A DNA stretch of 64,000 nt from Pseudomonadota bacterium (GTDB lineage: Bacteria; Myxococcota_A; UBA796; UBA9615), in NCBI GenBank assembly GCA_024229515.1, contig JAAESI010000010.1, forward strand, positions 126,001 through 190,000, read 5' to 3'. This document shows, piece by piece, positions 1-8,439 of the stretch. Position 1 is the first letter of the stretch; each line of letters begins with the position of its first letter. A program made the translations under genes and the position numbers. The notes beneath the pieces were generated by a model. That model was not told the DNA's origin, searched no databases, and saw nothing but the letters and a program-made list of their open reading frames with translations.

Positions 1-23
1 CGCATCGAACGAAGGAGGACCCC

Positions 24-770
24 ATGACGTTTCGACTCTTGATCCTGGCCCTTGGCGTGGCCGTCCCCGGCGCCGCCGCCGCGTCCCAGAACACCCCCGC
101 TCGCGACTTCGCCGGCGAGTACGCCGTGGCGCCCACCGCGGCCGCATTCGACCTCCACCTGGGGCTCGCCGCGGTGACGCCCGACGGCACCCAGACGTGG
201 GGTGGCCGGCTGTCCGTGGCCCTGGACGTGGACGGCATCGACGAGGCCGAAGCGGACGCCATCGAGGACGACCTGTTCGCCTCCTGCAGCAAGCCCGGGC
301 TCCCCGATGAGGTCTGCGACGAAGCCGCCGCGGTCATCACGGATGCCATCGTCGACCTCAACGACAGCGCCCTCGATCTGCTCCCCACGGCGCTGCGTAT
401 GAACGTCGGCTCGTGGGGCTGGGTCTCGAACTGGTTCGGCCTGTACCCGGCGACGGTGCAGCACGAGGCGGCTGCGCAGACGTTCACCCTCGGGTACCTG
501 CTGAACAACAACGACGGAGCCGCCCACGGGAGCCTGCTGTCCGCGGGCCTCGCCCTGAACGGGTTCGCGAGCAACTCGAGCAACTGGATCTGCGCCGACG
601 TGAGCCTCGCGGCGATCGTCGGGGGGATCGACCAGCCCGCCGGCTTCGAGCTCGACGCCGACTTCATTGCGGACCGGGAGCTCGCCTGCGCCGCCAACCT
701 GGGCGACGGCTTCGGCATCGCCGGGACCATCGGACTGGCCTTCGTCGGCACCATCGAGGGGAGCAAGTAG
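24..770 (+). CDS. secreted hypothetical protein
   Basis: No family recognised; 248 aa. Residues 1-20 form a classical signal peptide (short Arg-containing n-region, Leu/Val core, Ala-rich cleavage site), so the product is exported. The mature part is acidic, has no further membrane segment, and carries four cysteines (two nine residues apart in the CSKPGLPDEVC stretch, two near the C-terminus) that could form disulfides in the periplasm. The ATG is preceded 5 nt upstream by a strong AAGGAGG ribosome site (12-18), which fixes the start. The TAG stop shares its last base with the GTG start of the next gene, so the two are translationally coupled; the third gene overlaps again, suggesting one operon. 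Confidence 0.75.
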   Translation: MTFRLLILALGVAVPGAAAASQNTPARDFAGEYAVAPTAAAFDLHLGLAAVTPDGTQTWGGRLSVALDVDGIDEAEADAIEDDLFASCSKPGLPDEVCDEAAAVITDAIVDLNDSALDLLPTALRMNVGSWGWVSNWFGLYPATVQHEAAAQTFTLGYLLNNNDGAAHGSLLSAGLALNGFASNSSNWICADVSLAAIVGGIDQPAGFELDADFIADRELACAANLGDGFGIAGTIGLAFVGTIEGSK

Positions 771-1141
771 TGCGCGCAGGCGTCGCCACCACCTGCGCGG
801 CGGTCCTCCTGGGGGCCGCCGTGCTGGTGGGGCGCCCCTCGGCCCCCGCCCCCGAGGAGCCGACCGCCTCGACCGATGAGCGGCCGAGGCGCCCCCGGGT
901 TACCGCGGTCGACGCCCGCTCCCCAGGCCTGGCGGCCCCGCCCCGGGCCGCCCCGTCCATGCCGGTCCCGGAGGCGGCGGCGCTGGAGGATCCGGAGGCC
1001 GACCGGGAGGCCCGTCAGGCCCAGATGCGGGCTGAATCGTCGGCCGATCTCCTGGCCCTGCTCGCCGGCGAGGAGGACGTGCCCGCGGACTTCGCCGAGC
1101 TCGTCACGACAGCCCACGAGGCCCGGGAGCAGGCGCGGTGA
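770..1141 (+). CDS. small Pro/Ala-rich membrane-anchored protein
   Basis: 123 aa, no family recognised. The GTG at 770 overlaps the previous TAG by one base and puts a hydrophobic segment (residues ~6-21) at the very N-terminus, followed by a Pro/Ala/Glu-rich linker (to ~75) and a charged, probably helical C-terminal region. The shape fits a single-pass anchor or uncleaved signal with a periplasmic tail. The stop TGA overlaps the GTG start of the FHA gene (GTGA), so the three genes 24-1866 look co-translated. An upstream in-frame start at 413 exists but would lie inside the first gene in another frame, and I reject it. The function is unknown; the link to an FHA protein suggests an envelope-sensing or regulatory module (inference). 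Confidence 0.6.
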   Translation: MRAGVATTCAAVLLGAAVLVGRPSAPAPEEPTASTDERPRRPRVTAVDARSPGLAAPPRAAPSMPVPEAAALEDPEADREARQAQMRAESSADLLALLAGEEDVPADFAELVTTAHEAREQAR

Positions 1142-1866
1142 GGAGGCAGACCGACTGGGCCTCCGTGATAGCCTCGCCGCCCTCGATGGCGGGCATTCGG
1201 AACAGCGACGGAGCGACGGTCAGGTTCGAGCGAAAGCTTCGGGTGGGCCGCGGGGCCGACAACGATCTGGTGATCGGCGGCGAATCCGTGAGCACGTACC
1301 ACGCCTGCCTCGAGTGGCGGCGCGACGGCTTCTACCTCAACGACCTGGGCTCCCGAAACGGGACCGCACTGGGCACCGTGAGGGTGACGGACTGGACGAA
1401 GCTCACGGTCGGCGACGTGGTCCGCTTCGGCCCTGATGCAGCCTGGACGGTGGACGATCTGACGCCCCCCACCGACGCCGCCAGCCTGACCCGCACGGTC
1501 GACGCCGGAGGCATGGCCGAGCACAAGTTCGGGGCCTACCGGGTGGAGCTGACCCAGCGGGGAGAGTTCGGGGACATCACGGTCACCAACGGCCCAGAAC
1601 GCGGCGTCTGGACCGAGCAGGAGCTCCGGTTCCACCTGCTGTGGGTGCTGGCCGACGCCGGCGGCGACTGGGTCGAGGACGAAGCGCTGCGCACCGCCAT
1701 CTGGGGGCGGCGGGCCGCGGAGAACCAGGCCAGCTCGACGCTCGCCAAGCTCATCCACGACACCCGCGTGATGATCGGCCGCGCCGGGCTGGACGGCGCG
1801 TTCATCGAGAAGCGGCGCGGTCGAACGCGGCTGCTGCTGCAGCCGGCGCAGCTGGTCCTGCGCTGA
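1138..1866 (+). CDS. FHA domain protein with C-terminal winged-helix-like region
   Basis: 242 aa. Residues ~25-110 are a forkhead-associated domain: GRGADNDLVI, then SVSTYHACLEW and the DLGSRNGT loop, the usual phosphothreonine-binding residues (Arg, Ser/Asn-Gly). Residues ~125-240 resemble the DNA-binding end of transcriptional regulators (helical stretch with the WTEQELRFHLLWVLADAG segment, then an IWGRRAAENQASSTLAKLIHDTR helix pair and a basic wing), but I cannot name a family. It would read phosphorylated partners, probably from a Ser/Thr kinase, and may act on DNA. GTG start overlapping the preceding stop (GTGA). No kinase gene lies in this window. The FHA call is firm; the DNA-binding part is inferred. 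Confidence 0.8.
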   Translation: MRRQTDWASVIASPPSMAGIRNSDGATVRFERKLRVGRGADNDLVIGGESVSTYHACLEWRRDGFYLNDLGSRNGTALGTVRVTDWTKLTVGDVVRFGPDAAWTVDDLTPPTDAASLTRTVDAGGMAEHKFGAYRVELTQRGEFGDITVTNGPERGVWTEQELRFHLLWVLADAGGDWVEDEALRTAIWGRRAAENQASSTLAKLIHDTRVMIGRAGLDGAFIEKRRGRTRLLLQPAQLVLR

Positions 1867-1971
1867 CCGGGCAGCCTCCCGCCCTGGTCGGCGACGCCCC
1901 CCGAACCGACGTTGTCAGGGCCGACCTGCTCGTGTATTCCCTGCCCCCGGACCCGGGAAGGCAGACCCTCT

Positions 1972-3486
1972 TTGGCGCTCACATCCAAGCAGTACCTGGA
2001 CTCGCTTCGCGACGGCCGTGAGGTCTGGATCGACGGCGGGCGGGTCGAGGACGTCACCGCCCATCCCGGCTTCTCCATGGCCGCCCGCACGGTCGCGCAC
2101 CTGTACGACACGCTGCACCAGAGCCCGGCGGACAAGACGTTGACGTGGACCACCCCCCGGGGCGCGGTCTCGCACAAGGCGTTCAAGCTCGCCAAGACCC
2201 GCAACCACCTGTTGGACCGGGCCCGCGCCATGCGGACGTGGTCGCGCATGCACTTCGGCTTCATGGGCCGCAGCCCCGACTACAAGGCGGGGCTCGCCGT
2301 GTCGCTGGGCGCCTCGCCGGACTTCTTCGCGCCGTTCGAGGGCAACTGCCAGGCCTGGTACGACCGACTCGCGGACGACGTGCTGTTCATGAACCACATC
2401 GGCGTCAACCCGATGGTGGACCGGAGCAAGCGGCCCCACGAGCTCCCCGACATCAACATCAAGGTGACGCGGGAGAACGACGCCGGCTTCTGGGTCAGCG
2501 GCGCCAAGATGGTCGGCACGGCGGCCGCGTTCACGCACTGCAACCTGGTGTTCTCCTTCGCTCCGGTTCCGCTGGAGGAGGCCGACTCCGAGCATGCGCT
2601 GGTCTTCATCGCGCCGACGGGGGCGCCCGGGCTGAAGCTGCTGTCGCGCCCCAGCTACGAGCTCGCCGCGAAGGACCGCTCGCCCTTCGACTACCCGCTG
2701 AGCAGCCGCTTCGACGAGAACGACTCGACGATGGTGTTCGACGACGTGTTCGTCCCCTGGGAGAACTGCCTCGTCTACCGCGACGCGGACCGCGCCAACC
2801 GGTTCTTCGTGCACGCGCAGGTGGTGCAGAACCTGATGCTCCACGGCGGGGTGCGGCTGGCGACGAAGCTGGAGTTCCTCGCCGGCATGCTGACGAAGCT
2901 GGCGGAGCAGAACGGCACCATCAACTACCGGGGCATCCGCATCCGCATCGGAGAGGTCATCGGCTACGCGTGGACGGTGGGCGCGCTGGTGCGGGACGCC
3001 TGCACGAGCCCCGACCCCGGCCCCAACGGCACGGTGGCCCCGTCGCATCGAGCGATCTTCGCCCTGCGGGCGCTGGGCCCGGCCATCTACCCGAAGGTCC
3101 GCGAGCTGATCCAGCTGGTCGGCGCGGGCGGCTTCATCCAGCTGCCCAGCAGCAGCAAGGACCTGCTGGCGGAGCAGTTGCGGCCGTACATCGACAAGTA
3201 CTACCGGGGCTCCGGCGCCACGGCGGAGGAGCGGATCAAGCTCTGGAAGCTGGCGTGGGACGCCATCGGGAGCGAGTTCGGGGCCCGCCAGGAGCTGTTC
3301 GAGCGCAGCTACGCGGGGAACTTCGACAACGTGCGGCTGGAGAACCTGTTCATGGCGGAGCGCAACGGCGACGTGCCGGAGTGGACGGACCTGGTCGACA
3401 CGGCCCTGGGGGCGTACGACCTGAACGGCTGGACCGAGGCCCCGTGGGCCGACCCGCTGGCCGACGACGCCGCCGAGGCGGGGTGA
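1972..3486 (+). CDS. 4-hydroxyphenylacetate 3-hydroxylase (HpaB) family flavin monooxygenase
   Basis: 504 aa from the TTG at 1972. The best-matching family is the FADH2-dependent HpaB/HpaH group, which ortho-hydroxylates phenolic substrates using flavin supplied by a separate reductase. Seen in the sequence: the N-terminal SKQYLDSLRDGREVWIDG block, the GRSPDYKAG motif (~98-106), the central acyl-CoA-dehydrogenase-like fold with WVSGAKMVGTAAAF, the FDDVFVPWENC motif (~260), and the helical C-terminal half with GGFIQLPSSSKDL. Length matches the family (~480-520). An upstream TTG at 1912 is in frame but its extra 20 residues are Cys/Pro-rich and unlike the family, so I prefer 1972. No HpaC-like reductase is nearby, so the substrate and partner are unknown. 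The stop overlaps the GTG of the next gene. Confidence 0.85.
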   Translation: MALTSKQYLDSLRDGREVWIDGGRVEDVTAHPGFSMAARTVAHLYDTLHQSPADKTLTWTTPRGAVSHKAFKLAKTRNHLLDRARAMRTWSRMHFGFMGRSPDYKAGLAVSLGASPDFFAPFEGNCQAWYDRLADDVLFMNHIGVNPMVDRSKRPHELPDINIKVTRENDAGFWVSGAKMVGTAAAFTHCNLVFSFAPVPLEEADSEHALVFIAPTGAPGLKLLSRPSYELAAKDRSPFDYPLSSRFDENDSTMVFDDVFVPWENCLVYRDADRANRFFVHAQVVQNLMLHGGVRLATKLEFLAGMLTKLAEQNGTINYRGIRIRIGEVIGYAWTVGALVRDACTSPDPGPNGTVAPSHRAIFALRALGPAIYPKVRELIQLVGAGGFIQLPSSSKDLLAEQLRPYIDKYYRGSGATAEERIKLWKLAWDAIGSEFGARQELFERSYAGNFDNVRLENLFMAERNGDVPEWTDLVDTALGAYDLNGWTEAPWADPLADDAAEAG

Positions 3487-4712
3487 TCCGACCCGTGCGC
3501 CAGACCCTCCCGATCCTGCTGCTGCTCGTGATGCTCGGACTCGCCATCGCCGGCGGGCGCGACAAGATCCCCACGTTCGACGACTCGCCCGTGGACCGGT
3601 TCGGCCCGCTGGGTCCCGGCGAGGTGGCGATCCTGTTCGGCGGCGACACCAACCTGGGCGGCAGCACGCCGGTGAAGGCGAAGTTCAAGCAGGAGGGGCA
3701 CGACTGGATGAGCCGCAAGATGGCGGCGACGATCGAGTCGGCGGACGCGGTGGCGTTCGTGGCCAACCTGGAGGTCCCGATCACCAAGGAGCGGCGCAAG
3801 GGCAAGGGTGTAGGCAACTGGAGCTACAACATGAGCCCCAAGATGGTGGACGGGCTGACCGCCGCGGGGATCACGCATGTGGGGCTGGCCAACAACCACA
3901 TGCTGGACCGCAGCCGCAAGGGGATGCTGGACACCTTCCAGCACCTGGAGAAGGCGAAGATCCCCTACACGGGCGCGGGCCGGAACCTGGCGCATGCGCG
4001 CAAGCCGCTGATCATCGACGCGGGAGGGACCCGGGTCGCGATCGTCGCCGGCATGGAGACGTTCAAGCAGAAGGTGGACGCCGATTGGGGCGCCACGGAC
4101 GACCGCAGCGGGGTGCTGTTCTTCGACGAGGCGAGCATCCCCGCGTCGATCGCGGCGGCGAAGGCGGAGGCGGACCTAGTGGTCGCGTTCCCGCACTGGG
4201 GCCGCAACTACCAGCACCGCCTGAAGGGCACGCAGCAGGGGATGGCGAAGTGGCTGGTGCAAGCGGGCGTCGACGCGATCGTGGGGCACCACAACCACGC
4301 CGCCCAGGGCTACTGGGCGCGGGATGGCGTGCCGGTGCTGTGGAGCCTCGGCAACCTCTTCTTCGGCACCCAGGGCCGGTTCGGCCACGACAAGATGCAG
4401 CCGGGCTACGGGCTCCTGGCGCGGATGGTGATCAAGGACAAGGCGATCGACCGCATCGAGTTGATGCCGATGCGGATCAACAACCGGCTGCAGGACTACC
4501 AGCCGCGCCCGATGGAGCGCACCGAGGCCGACGCCGTACTGATCGGCCTGGCCCGGCGGTACGCGCCGAAGAACGTGAGGGTGGAAGCCCGCGACGCGGG
4601 CGTGCCCGTGGAGAACCCATACTTCTCGATCGATGAGCGAGGAGTGGGGGTGTTCCGGGCGGCAAAGCCGAAGGCGAAGGCCAAACAGCCGGGCGGCCCG
4701 AAGGGTCACTGA
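3483..4712 (+). CDS. CapA family membrane-anchored metallophosphatase-like protein
   Basis: 409 aa. An N-terminal hydrophobic segment (~8-23) is an uncleaved anchor or signal, followed by the CapA/PgsA (poly-gamma-glutamate synthesis) fold. All family landmarks are visible: GGDTNLGG (~53-60), NLEVPIT (~99), LANNHMLDRS (~135-144), HWGRNY (~238), GHHNHAAQG (~268) and WSLGNLFFG (~286). These Asp/Asn/His residues build the two-metal site of the calcineurin-like superfamily. In bacilli CapA takes part in capsule polymer handling; here the substrate is unknown, and none of capB, capC or capE is adjacent. The GTG start overlaps the monooxygenase stop (GTGA). The C-terminus is Lys/Pro-rich. A repeat fragment begins 2 nt after the TGA (see 4715). 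Confidence 0.85.
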   Translation: MIRPVRQTLPILLLLVMLGLAIAGGRDKIPTFDDSPVDRFGPLGPGEVAILFGGDTNLGGSTPVKAKFKQEGHDWMSRKMAATIESADAVAFVANLEVPITKERRKGKGVGNWSYNMSPKMVDGLTAAGITHVGLANNHMLDRSRKGMLDTFQHLEKAKIPYTGAGRNLAHARKPLIIDAGGTRVAIVAGMETFKQKVDADWGATDDRSGVLFFDEASIPASIAAAKAEADLVVAFPHWGRNYQHRLKGTQQGMAKWLVQAGVDAIVGHHNHAAQGYWARDGVPVLWSLGNLFFGTQGRFGHDKMQPGYGLLARMVIKDKAIDRIELMPMRINNRLQDYQPRPMERTEADAVLIGLARRYAPKNVRVEARDAGVPVENPYFSIDERGVGVFRAAKPKAKAKQPGGPKGH

Positions 4713-4714
4713 GG

Positions 4715-4754
4715 CAAGACGCAAGGCGCATCAGCGCCGCGCAGCGCGCGAGAG
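4715..4754 (+). repeat. short copy of the CAAGACGCA dispersed repeat
   Basis: Starts with CAAGACGCA 2 nt after the capA-like stop. It matches the reverse complement of the right end of the copy at 25170-25324 over about 34 positions: CAAGACGCA, then TCAGCG, then CGCGCAGCGCGCGAGAG, with one base change and one 7-base insertion. It is GC-rich, can fold on itself, and lies between capA and the M60 peptidase gene, so it may act as a 3'-end or terminator structure. Confidence 0.6.
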
Positions 4755-4791
4755 TAGCGTCATCCATGGACGAAGGATAACTTCCCGGGTC

Positions 4792-7700
4792 ATGCTCCGC
4801 GCCCTCTCCGCCTTCGTCGCCCTCCTCTTCATGCTCCCCGCCTCCAGCGCCTTCGCGCAGGCCACGGTCGAACTCCCCTCCGTCGCCTCCACGCGCACCG
4901 ATGGGACCCTGGAGCTGGCCTCGGCGCACTTCAACGCGGTGCAACTGGGCGGCACCCATGAGCCCACCGATCCGGTCACCCTCATCGCCAACAGCGGCCA
5001 GGTGAGCCTGCCCACGATCAGCGGCCTGGCGTTGACGGTCGGCACTGGCACCGACGACTCCGAGACCACCTTCACCGGCAGCAGCGCCGACATCAACGCC
5101 GCCCTGGACGGCCTCGTCTTCGAGCCGAACGCCGGCTTCGCGGGCACCGCTTCGCTGCAGGTCGACGTCGGCGGCACCGCCGGCGTGTTCGTGACCCTGC
5201 CGATCGCGGTCAACGCGCTGCTCGACGCCGAAGCCGCCCGCGACGCGATCCTGCTGGGCGTCACGACCGTCCACGGCGGCGTGCAGCCCGGCCGCATGGT
5301 CGCGTTCGGACCCGAGGCCTACGCGATCACGCACTACCCCGAGGGCGTCGGCGTGGGACCCCTCATCGCGGTGGCCTCGTGGGGCGCGGGGCGCGTCATC
5401 GCCGTGCCGGACCACCAGATGCTCAACATGGACGCCTACGGGGTCGAGTCGGGCACCTTCTACATCAACGGCATCGGCTGGCTCGCCGACTCCACGGCGC
5501 TGGACGTCGCCATCGTCACGCTCAGCCCCGGCATCACCGATTGGCTCGCCAGCCAGGGCTTCACGGACGTCACCACGAGCACCACGGGGACCCTCTCCAC
5601 GGACCTCGCCACGGCCGATGTGTTCGTCGCCGCCTGGCTCGGTTCGAACCCCAGCGCCTCGACGACCGACGCAGTCGCCGACTTCGTCACCGCCGGCGGG
5701 GGCCTCTTCCTGGCCGAGTACGGCGCCGGCTACGACTGGTGGTGGGGTGGCCCGATCTCCGGCGCCCCCGGCAACGAGCTGCTGCGGGAGGCCGGAATCG
5801 GCTTCGCTTCGGGCAACAGCTGGGACAACGACACCATCGATGCGACGCTCCGGGGCGTCGGCCAGGTCAACGCGGACCTGCTCCTGGACGTGCTCATCAA
5901 CGGCTCCGGCGGCTACACCACGGACGAGCTGGAAGAGGCCGCGGGCCTGCTAACCCGGATCTACGACGCGCTGCCCGAGGGCGACCCCCTGGCGCTCGAA
6001 CTCGACGCCGCCTTCATCACCGCGGTCTCGACGATCACGCCCACGCCGGCCACGCCGGTGTCGGACTCCTTCGACCAGGCAATGCTCCTACGCGAGCTGT
6101 CGATCTTGGAGGCGCTGCCGCTGGACGACGTCGTCGAGCACCGCTCCGCCGAAGGCTGCTTCGGCGCGATCGGATCGGCCGACCGGGTCTCCGAGACCGT
6201 CGCCATCGACACCACCCGCACCCGCTGGCACAGCACGGGCCTGTACGCCGCGCCGGGCGAGATCGTTACGGTCACCGCCCCCCCCGCCGTCATCGGGGAG
6301 GGGTACCTGGTCCGCATCTCGGGCCACGTCGACAACATCGCCGGCCGAGGTACCTGGTCGCGCATGCCCCGGGTCTCGCGCTCCTTCGCGCTGGATGCCG
6401 AGACGATCGAGATCGCCTCCCCCTTCGGCGGCGCGCTGTACGTCGACATCGGGGCGGAGCCGACCGACGCGGCCTTCGACGTCACCTTCGCCGACGCGGT
6501 GGAGGCGCCCCACTTCGTGCTCGGCGACACCACGGACGCGGTCTGGATCGCCGACGAGCGCGACCTCCCCGCCCCCTACGCGGAGCTGGAGAGCGAGCAC
6601 TGCACGATCTCGGTCTCCTCCTCGCTGGTCGACACGGTCGACAACATGGAGGCGGTGATGACCCACTGGGACGACGTCGTCACCCATCAGGACACGCTCG
6701 CCAACCACGGCCACCTGCGGTCGATGGCGGAGCGCATGAACATCGACGTGCAGATCAGCGCCGGCCTGCTGCACGCCGGCTACCCCACCCAGGGACCGGA
6801 CTGGGCGTCGCTCGACATCGCCGACACCGAGAGCCTCTACGCCAGCGGAACCTGGGGCTGGTACCACGAGCTCGGGCACGAAGCGCAGCGGCGGCCGGAC
6901 AAGAGCTGGGGGTGGGACAACCCGTACACCTTCGACGGCGCGGTCGAGGCGACCGTCAACATCTTCACGAGCTACGCGTACGACCAGATCGGGCAGCCCT
7001 CGCGAGGCGGCTGGAGCTGGACCGGCGAGCGGGTCGACGTGATGCAGCGGGCCCTGGATACGACGTCGGCGAGCACGTTCGCGGACCTGGGGGTCGGCGA
7101 CAAGCTGGCCATGTACCTGCAGCTGCGCGACGGCTTCGGCTGGGCCACGTGGACCGACGTCTTCACGCTCTACAACGACGCCGCCGAGCAGCCCGACGAC
7201 GAACAGGCCGAGCGCGATCTCTTCCTGAACCGCTGGTCCGAGGTCTCGGGGCACGACCTGTCGCTGTTCATGGTCACGTACTGGGGACTGGTGGCGACGC
7301 CGTCGGACGCCACCGTCGCCCTGCCGCCGTGGCTCCCCGCCCTGGGTGGGATCGAGGGGAGCTTCGCGGTGCAGCCCGGGGCCACGATCTCCTTCGACCT
7401 CCAGGGGGAGGCGCTGTCGCACGACGGCGTCGCCGTGCTGGAGGTGGACGAAGACCTGGACGACAACGGCGACGGCACCTGGAGTTGGACCGCGCCCGCC
7501 GAGGAAGCGACCGAGACCTTCACGTACACGGTCACCTCCAGCACCGGCCATACCGCGACCTCGGAGATCGAGATCAACGTCTCCTACGCGGGCGTGCTCA
7601 TCGAGCGCTGGCTCGGGATCGACGGCTCGGCGGTGGCGGACCTGACGTCGGCGCCCGGCTACCCCGCCAGCCCCGACGAGACGGAGACTGCGGTCGAGTT

Positions 7701-8301
7701 CGAGGGACCGGTCAACTACGCCGAGGCCTACGGCTCGCGGCTTTCGGCCTACGTCCAGGCTCCCCAGGCGGGCGACTACACCTTCTGGATCGCATCGGAC
7801 GACGGCGGTGAGCTGTGGGTCGATGGCGCGCTCGTGGCCGAGGTGGTGGGGTGGACCTCGCACCATCAGTGGGACGCCGATCCGAGCCAGGAGTCGGCTC
7901 CGGTGACGCTCGCTGAGGACGAGGTCGTGTTCGTCGAAGCTCTGCACAAGGAAGGCGGCGGCGGCGACCACGTGTCCGTGGCGTGGGAAGGGCCGGGGGT
8001 CACCTTCGGAGTGCTGGGCGAGCCGTACGTGGCGGTCGATGCGAGCTACTTCGACGATGGCGAAGGCGACGACGACGACGCGACCGACGACGACGATGCG
8101 ACCGACGATGACGACGCCAGCGACGACGACGATGCGACCGACGACGATGACGACGCGACCGACGGTGACGATGACGACAGCGTCGACCCGGACTTCAGCG
8201 GCGGGGGCTGCACGGCGTGCGAGTCGTCCGTGGCGGGTGGATCCCGGGGCGGGATCGCGTGGGTGATGATGGGGGTGTTCTTGATCCGCCGGCGGCGGTG
8301 A
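4792..8301 (+). CDS. secreted M60 (enhancin-like) zinc peptidase with PA14 domain and MYXO-CTERM-like tail
   Basis: 1169 aa from ATG 4792, which gives a clean signal peptide (1-23, ending AFAQA). Residues ~25-150 are a beta-rich Ig/cadherin-like domain; ~160-330 look like a glutamine-amidotransferase/ThuA-type Rossmann region as seen in several M60 proteins; the catalytic M60 domain contains HELGHEAQ at His692 with the downstream Glu in DGAVEATVNIF (gluzincin HExxH...E). A Big/cadherin-like segment follows, then a PA14 carbohydrate-binding-type domain (~930-1085; FWIASDDGGELWVDG). The end is an Asp-rich linker (8056-8185), a GGCTACESS cysteine motif, a short hydrophobic helix and RRRR: a surface-sorting tail. 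M60 enzymes cut glycoproteins such as mucins, so a role in degrading host or prey glycoproteins is plausible. Confidence 0.85.
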   Translation: MLRALSAFVALLFMLPASSAFAQATVELPSVASTRTDGTLELASAHFNAVQLGGTHEPTDPVTLIANSGQVSLPTISGLALTVGTGTDDSETTFTGSSADINAALDGLVFEPNAGFAGTASLQVDVGGTAGVFVTLPIAVNALLDAEAARDAILLGVTTVHGGVQPGRMVAFGPEAYAITHYPEGVGVGPLIAVASWGAGRVIAVPDHQMLNMDAYGVESGTFYINGIGWLADSTALDVAIVTLSPGITDWLASQGFTDVTTSTTGTLSTDLATADVFVAAWLGSNPSASTTDAVADFVTAGGGLFLAEYGAGYDWWWGGPISGAPGNELLREAGIGFASGNSWDNDTIDATLRGVGQVNADLLLDVLINGSGGYTTDELEEAAGLLTRIYDALPEGDPLALELDAAFITAVSTITPTPATPVSDSFDQAMLLRELSILEALPLDDVVEHRSAEGCFGAIGSADRVSETVAIDTTRTRWHSTGLYAAPGEIVTVTAPPAVIGEGYLVRISGHVDNIAGRGTWSRMPRVSRSFALDAETIEIASPFGGALYVDIGAEPTDAAFDVTFADAVEAPHFVLGDTTDAVWIADERDLPAPYAELESEHCTISVSSSLVDTVDNMEAVMTHWDDVVTHQDTLANHGHLRSMAERMNIDVQISAGLLHAGYPTQGPDWASLDIADTESLYASGTWGWYHELGHEAQRRPDKSWGWDNPYTFDGAVEATVNIFTSYAYDQIGQPSRGGWSWTGERVDVMQRALDTTSASTFADLGVGDKLAMYLQLRDGFGWATWTDVFTLYNDAAEQPDDEQAERDLFLNRWSEVSGHDLSLFMVTYWGLVATPSDATVALPPWLPALGGIEGSFAVQPGATISFDLQGEALSHDGVAVLEVDEDLDDNGDGTWSWTAPAEEATETFTYTVTSSTGHTATSEIEINVSYAGVLIERWLGIDGSAVADLTSAPGYPASPDETETAVEFEGPVNYAEAYGSRLSAYVQAPQAGDYTFWIASDDGGELWVDGALVAEVVGWTSHHQWDADPSQESAPVTLAEDEVVFVEALHKEGGGGDHVSVAWEGPGVTFGVLGEPYVAVDASYFDDGEGDDDDATDDDDATDDDDASDDDDATDDDDDATDGDDDDSVDPDFSGGGCTACESSVAGGSRGGIAWVMMGVFLIRRRR

Positions 8302-8330
8302 TCGGGACGGCGAGGGGATTGGATGCCGCG

Positions 8331-8366
8331 GGAGCGAGGGGAGCGAGGGGAGCGAGGGGAGCGAGG
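8331..8366 (+). repeat. four perfect tandem copies of GGAGCGAGG
   Basis: Four exact 9-bp units, followed by a second, looser series of GCCACGG units up to about 8403. The tract lies between the M60 gene and the next gene. The period of 9 keeps a reading frame open, but the likely start of the next gene (signal sequence at 8440) is downstream, so I read the tract as non-coding. Confidence 0.7.
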
Positions 8367-8439
8367 TCGCGCCACGGGCGCCACGGGGCCACGGCGCCAC
8401 GGGGGTGGACTCGGACGGGGGATCGCGAGATTCCGGGGC

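Noticed and set aside
1972-3486. Acyl-CoA dehydrogenase as an alternative name for the monooxygenase
   Set aside because: The fold is shared, but the GRSPDYKAG and FDDVFVPWENC blocks and the length fit HpaB better.
8323-8439. N-terminal extension of the M48-like protein through the GGAGCGAGG repeats
   Set aside because: It would put 39 Arg/Gly residues before a clear export signal; the start at 8440 is more natural.
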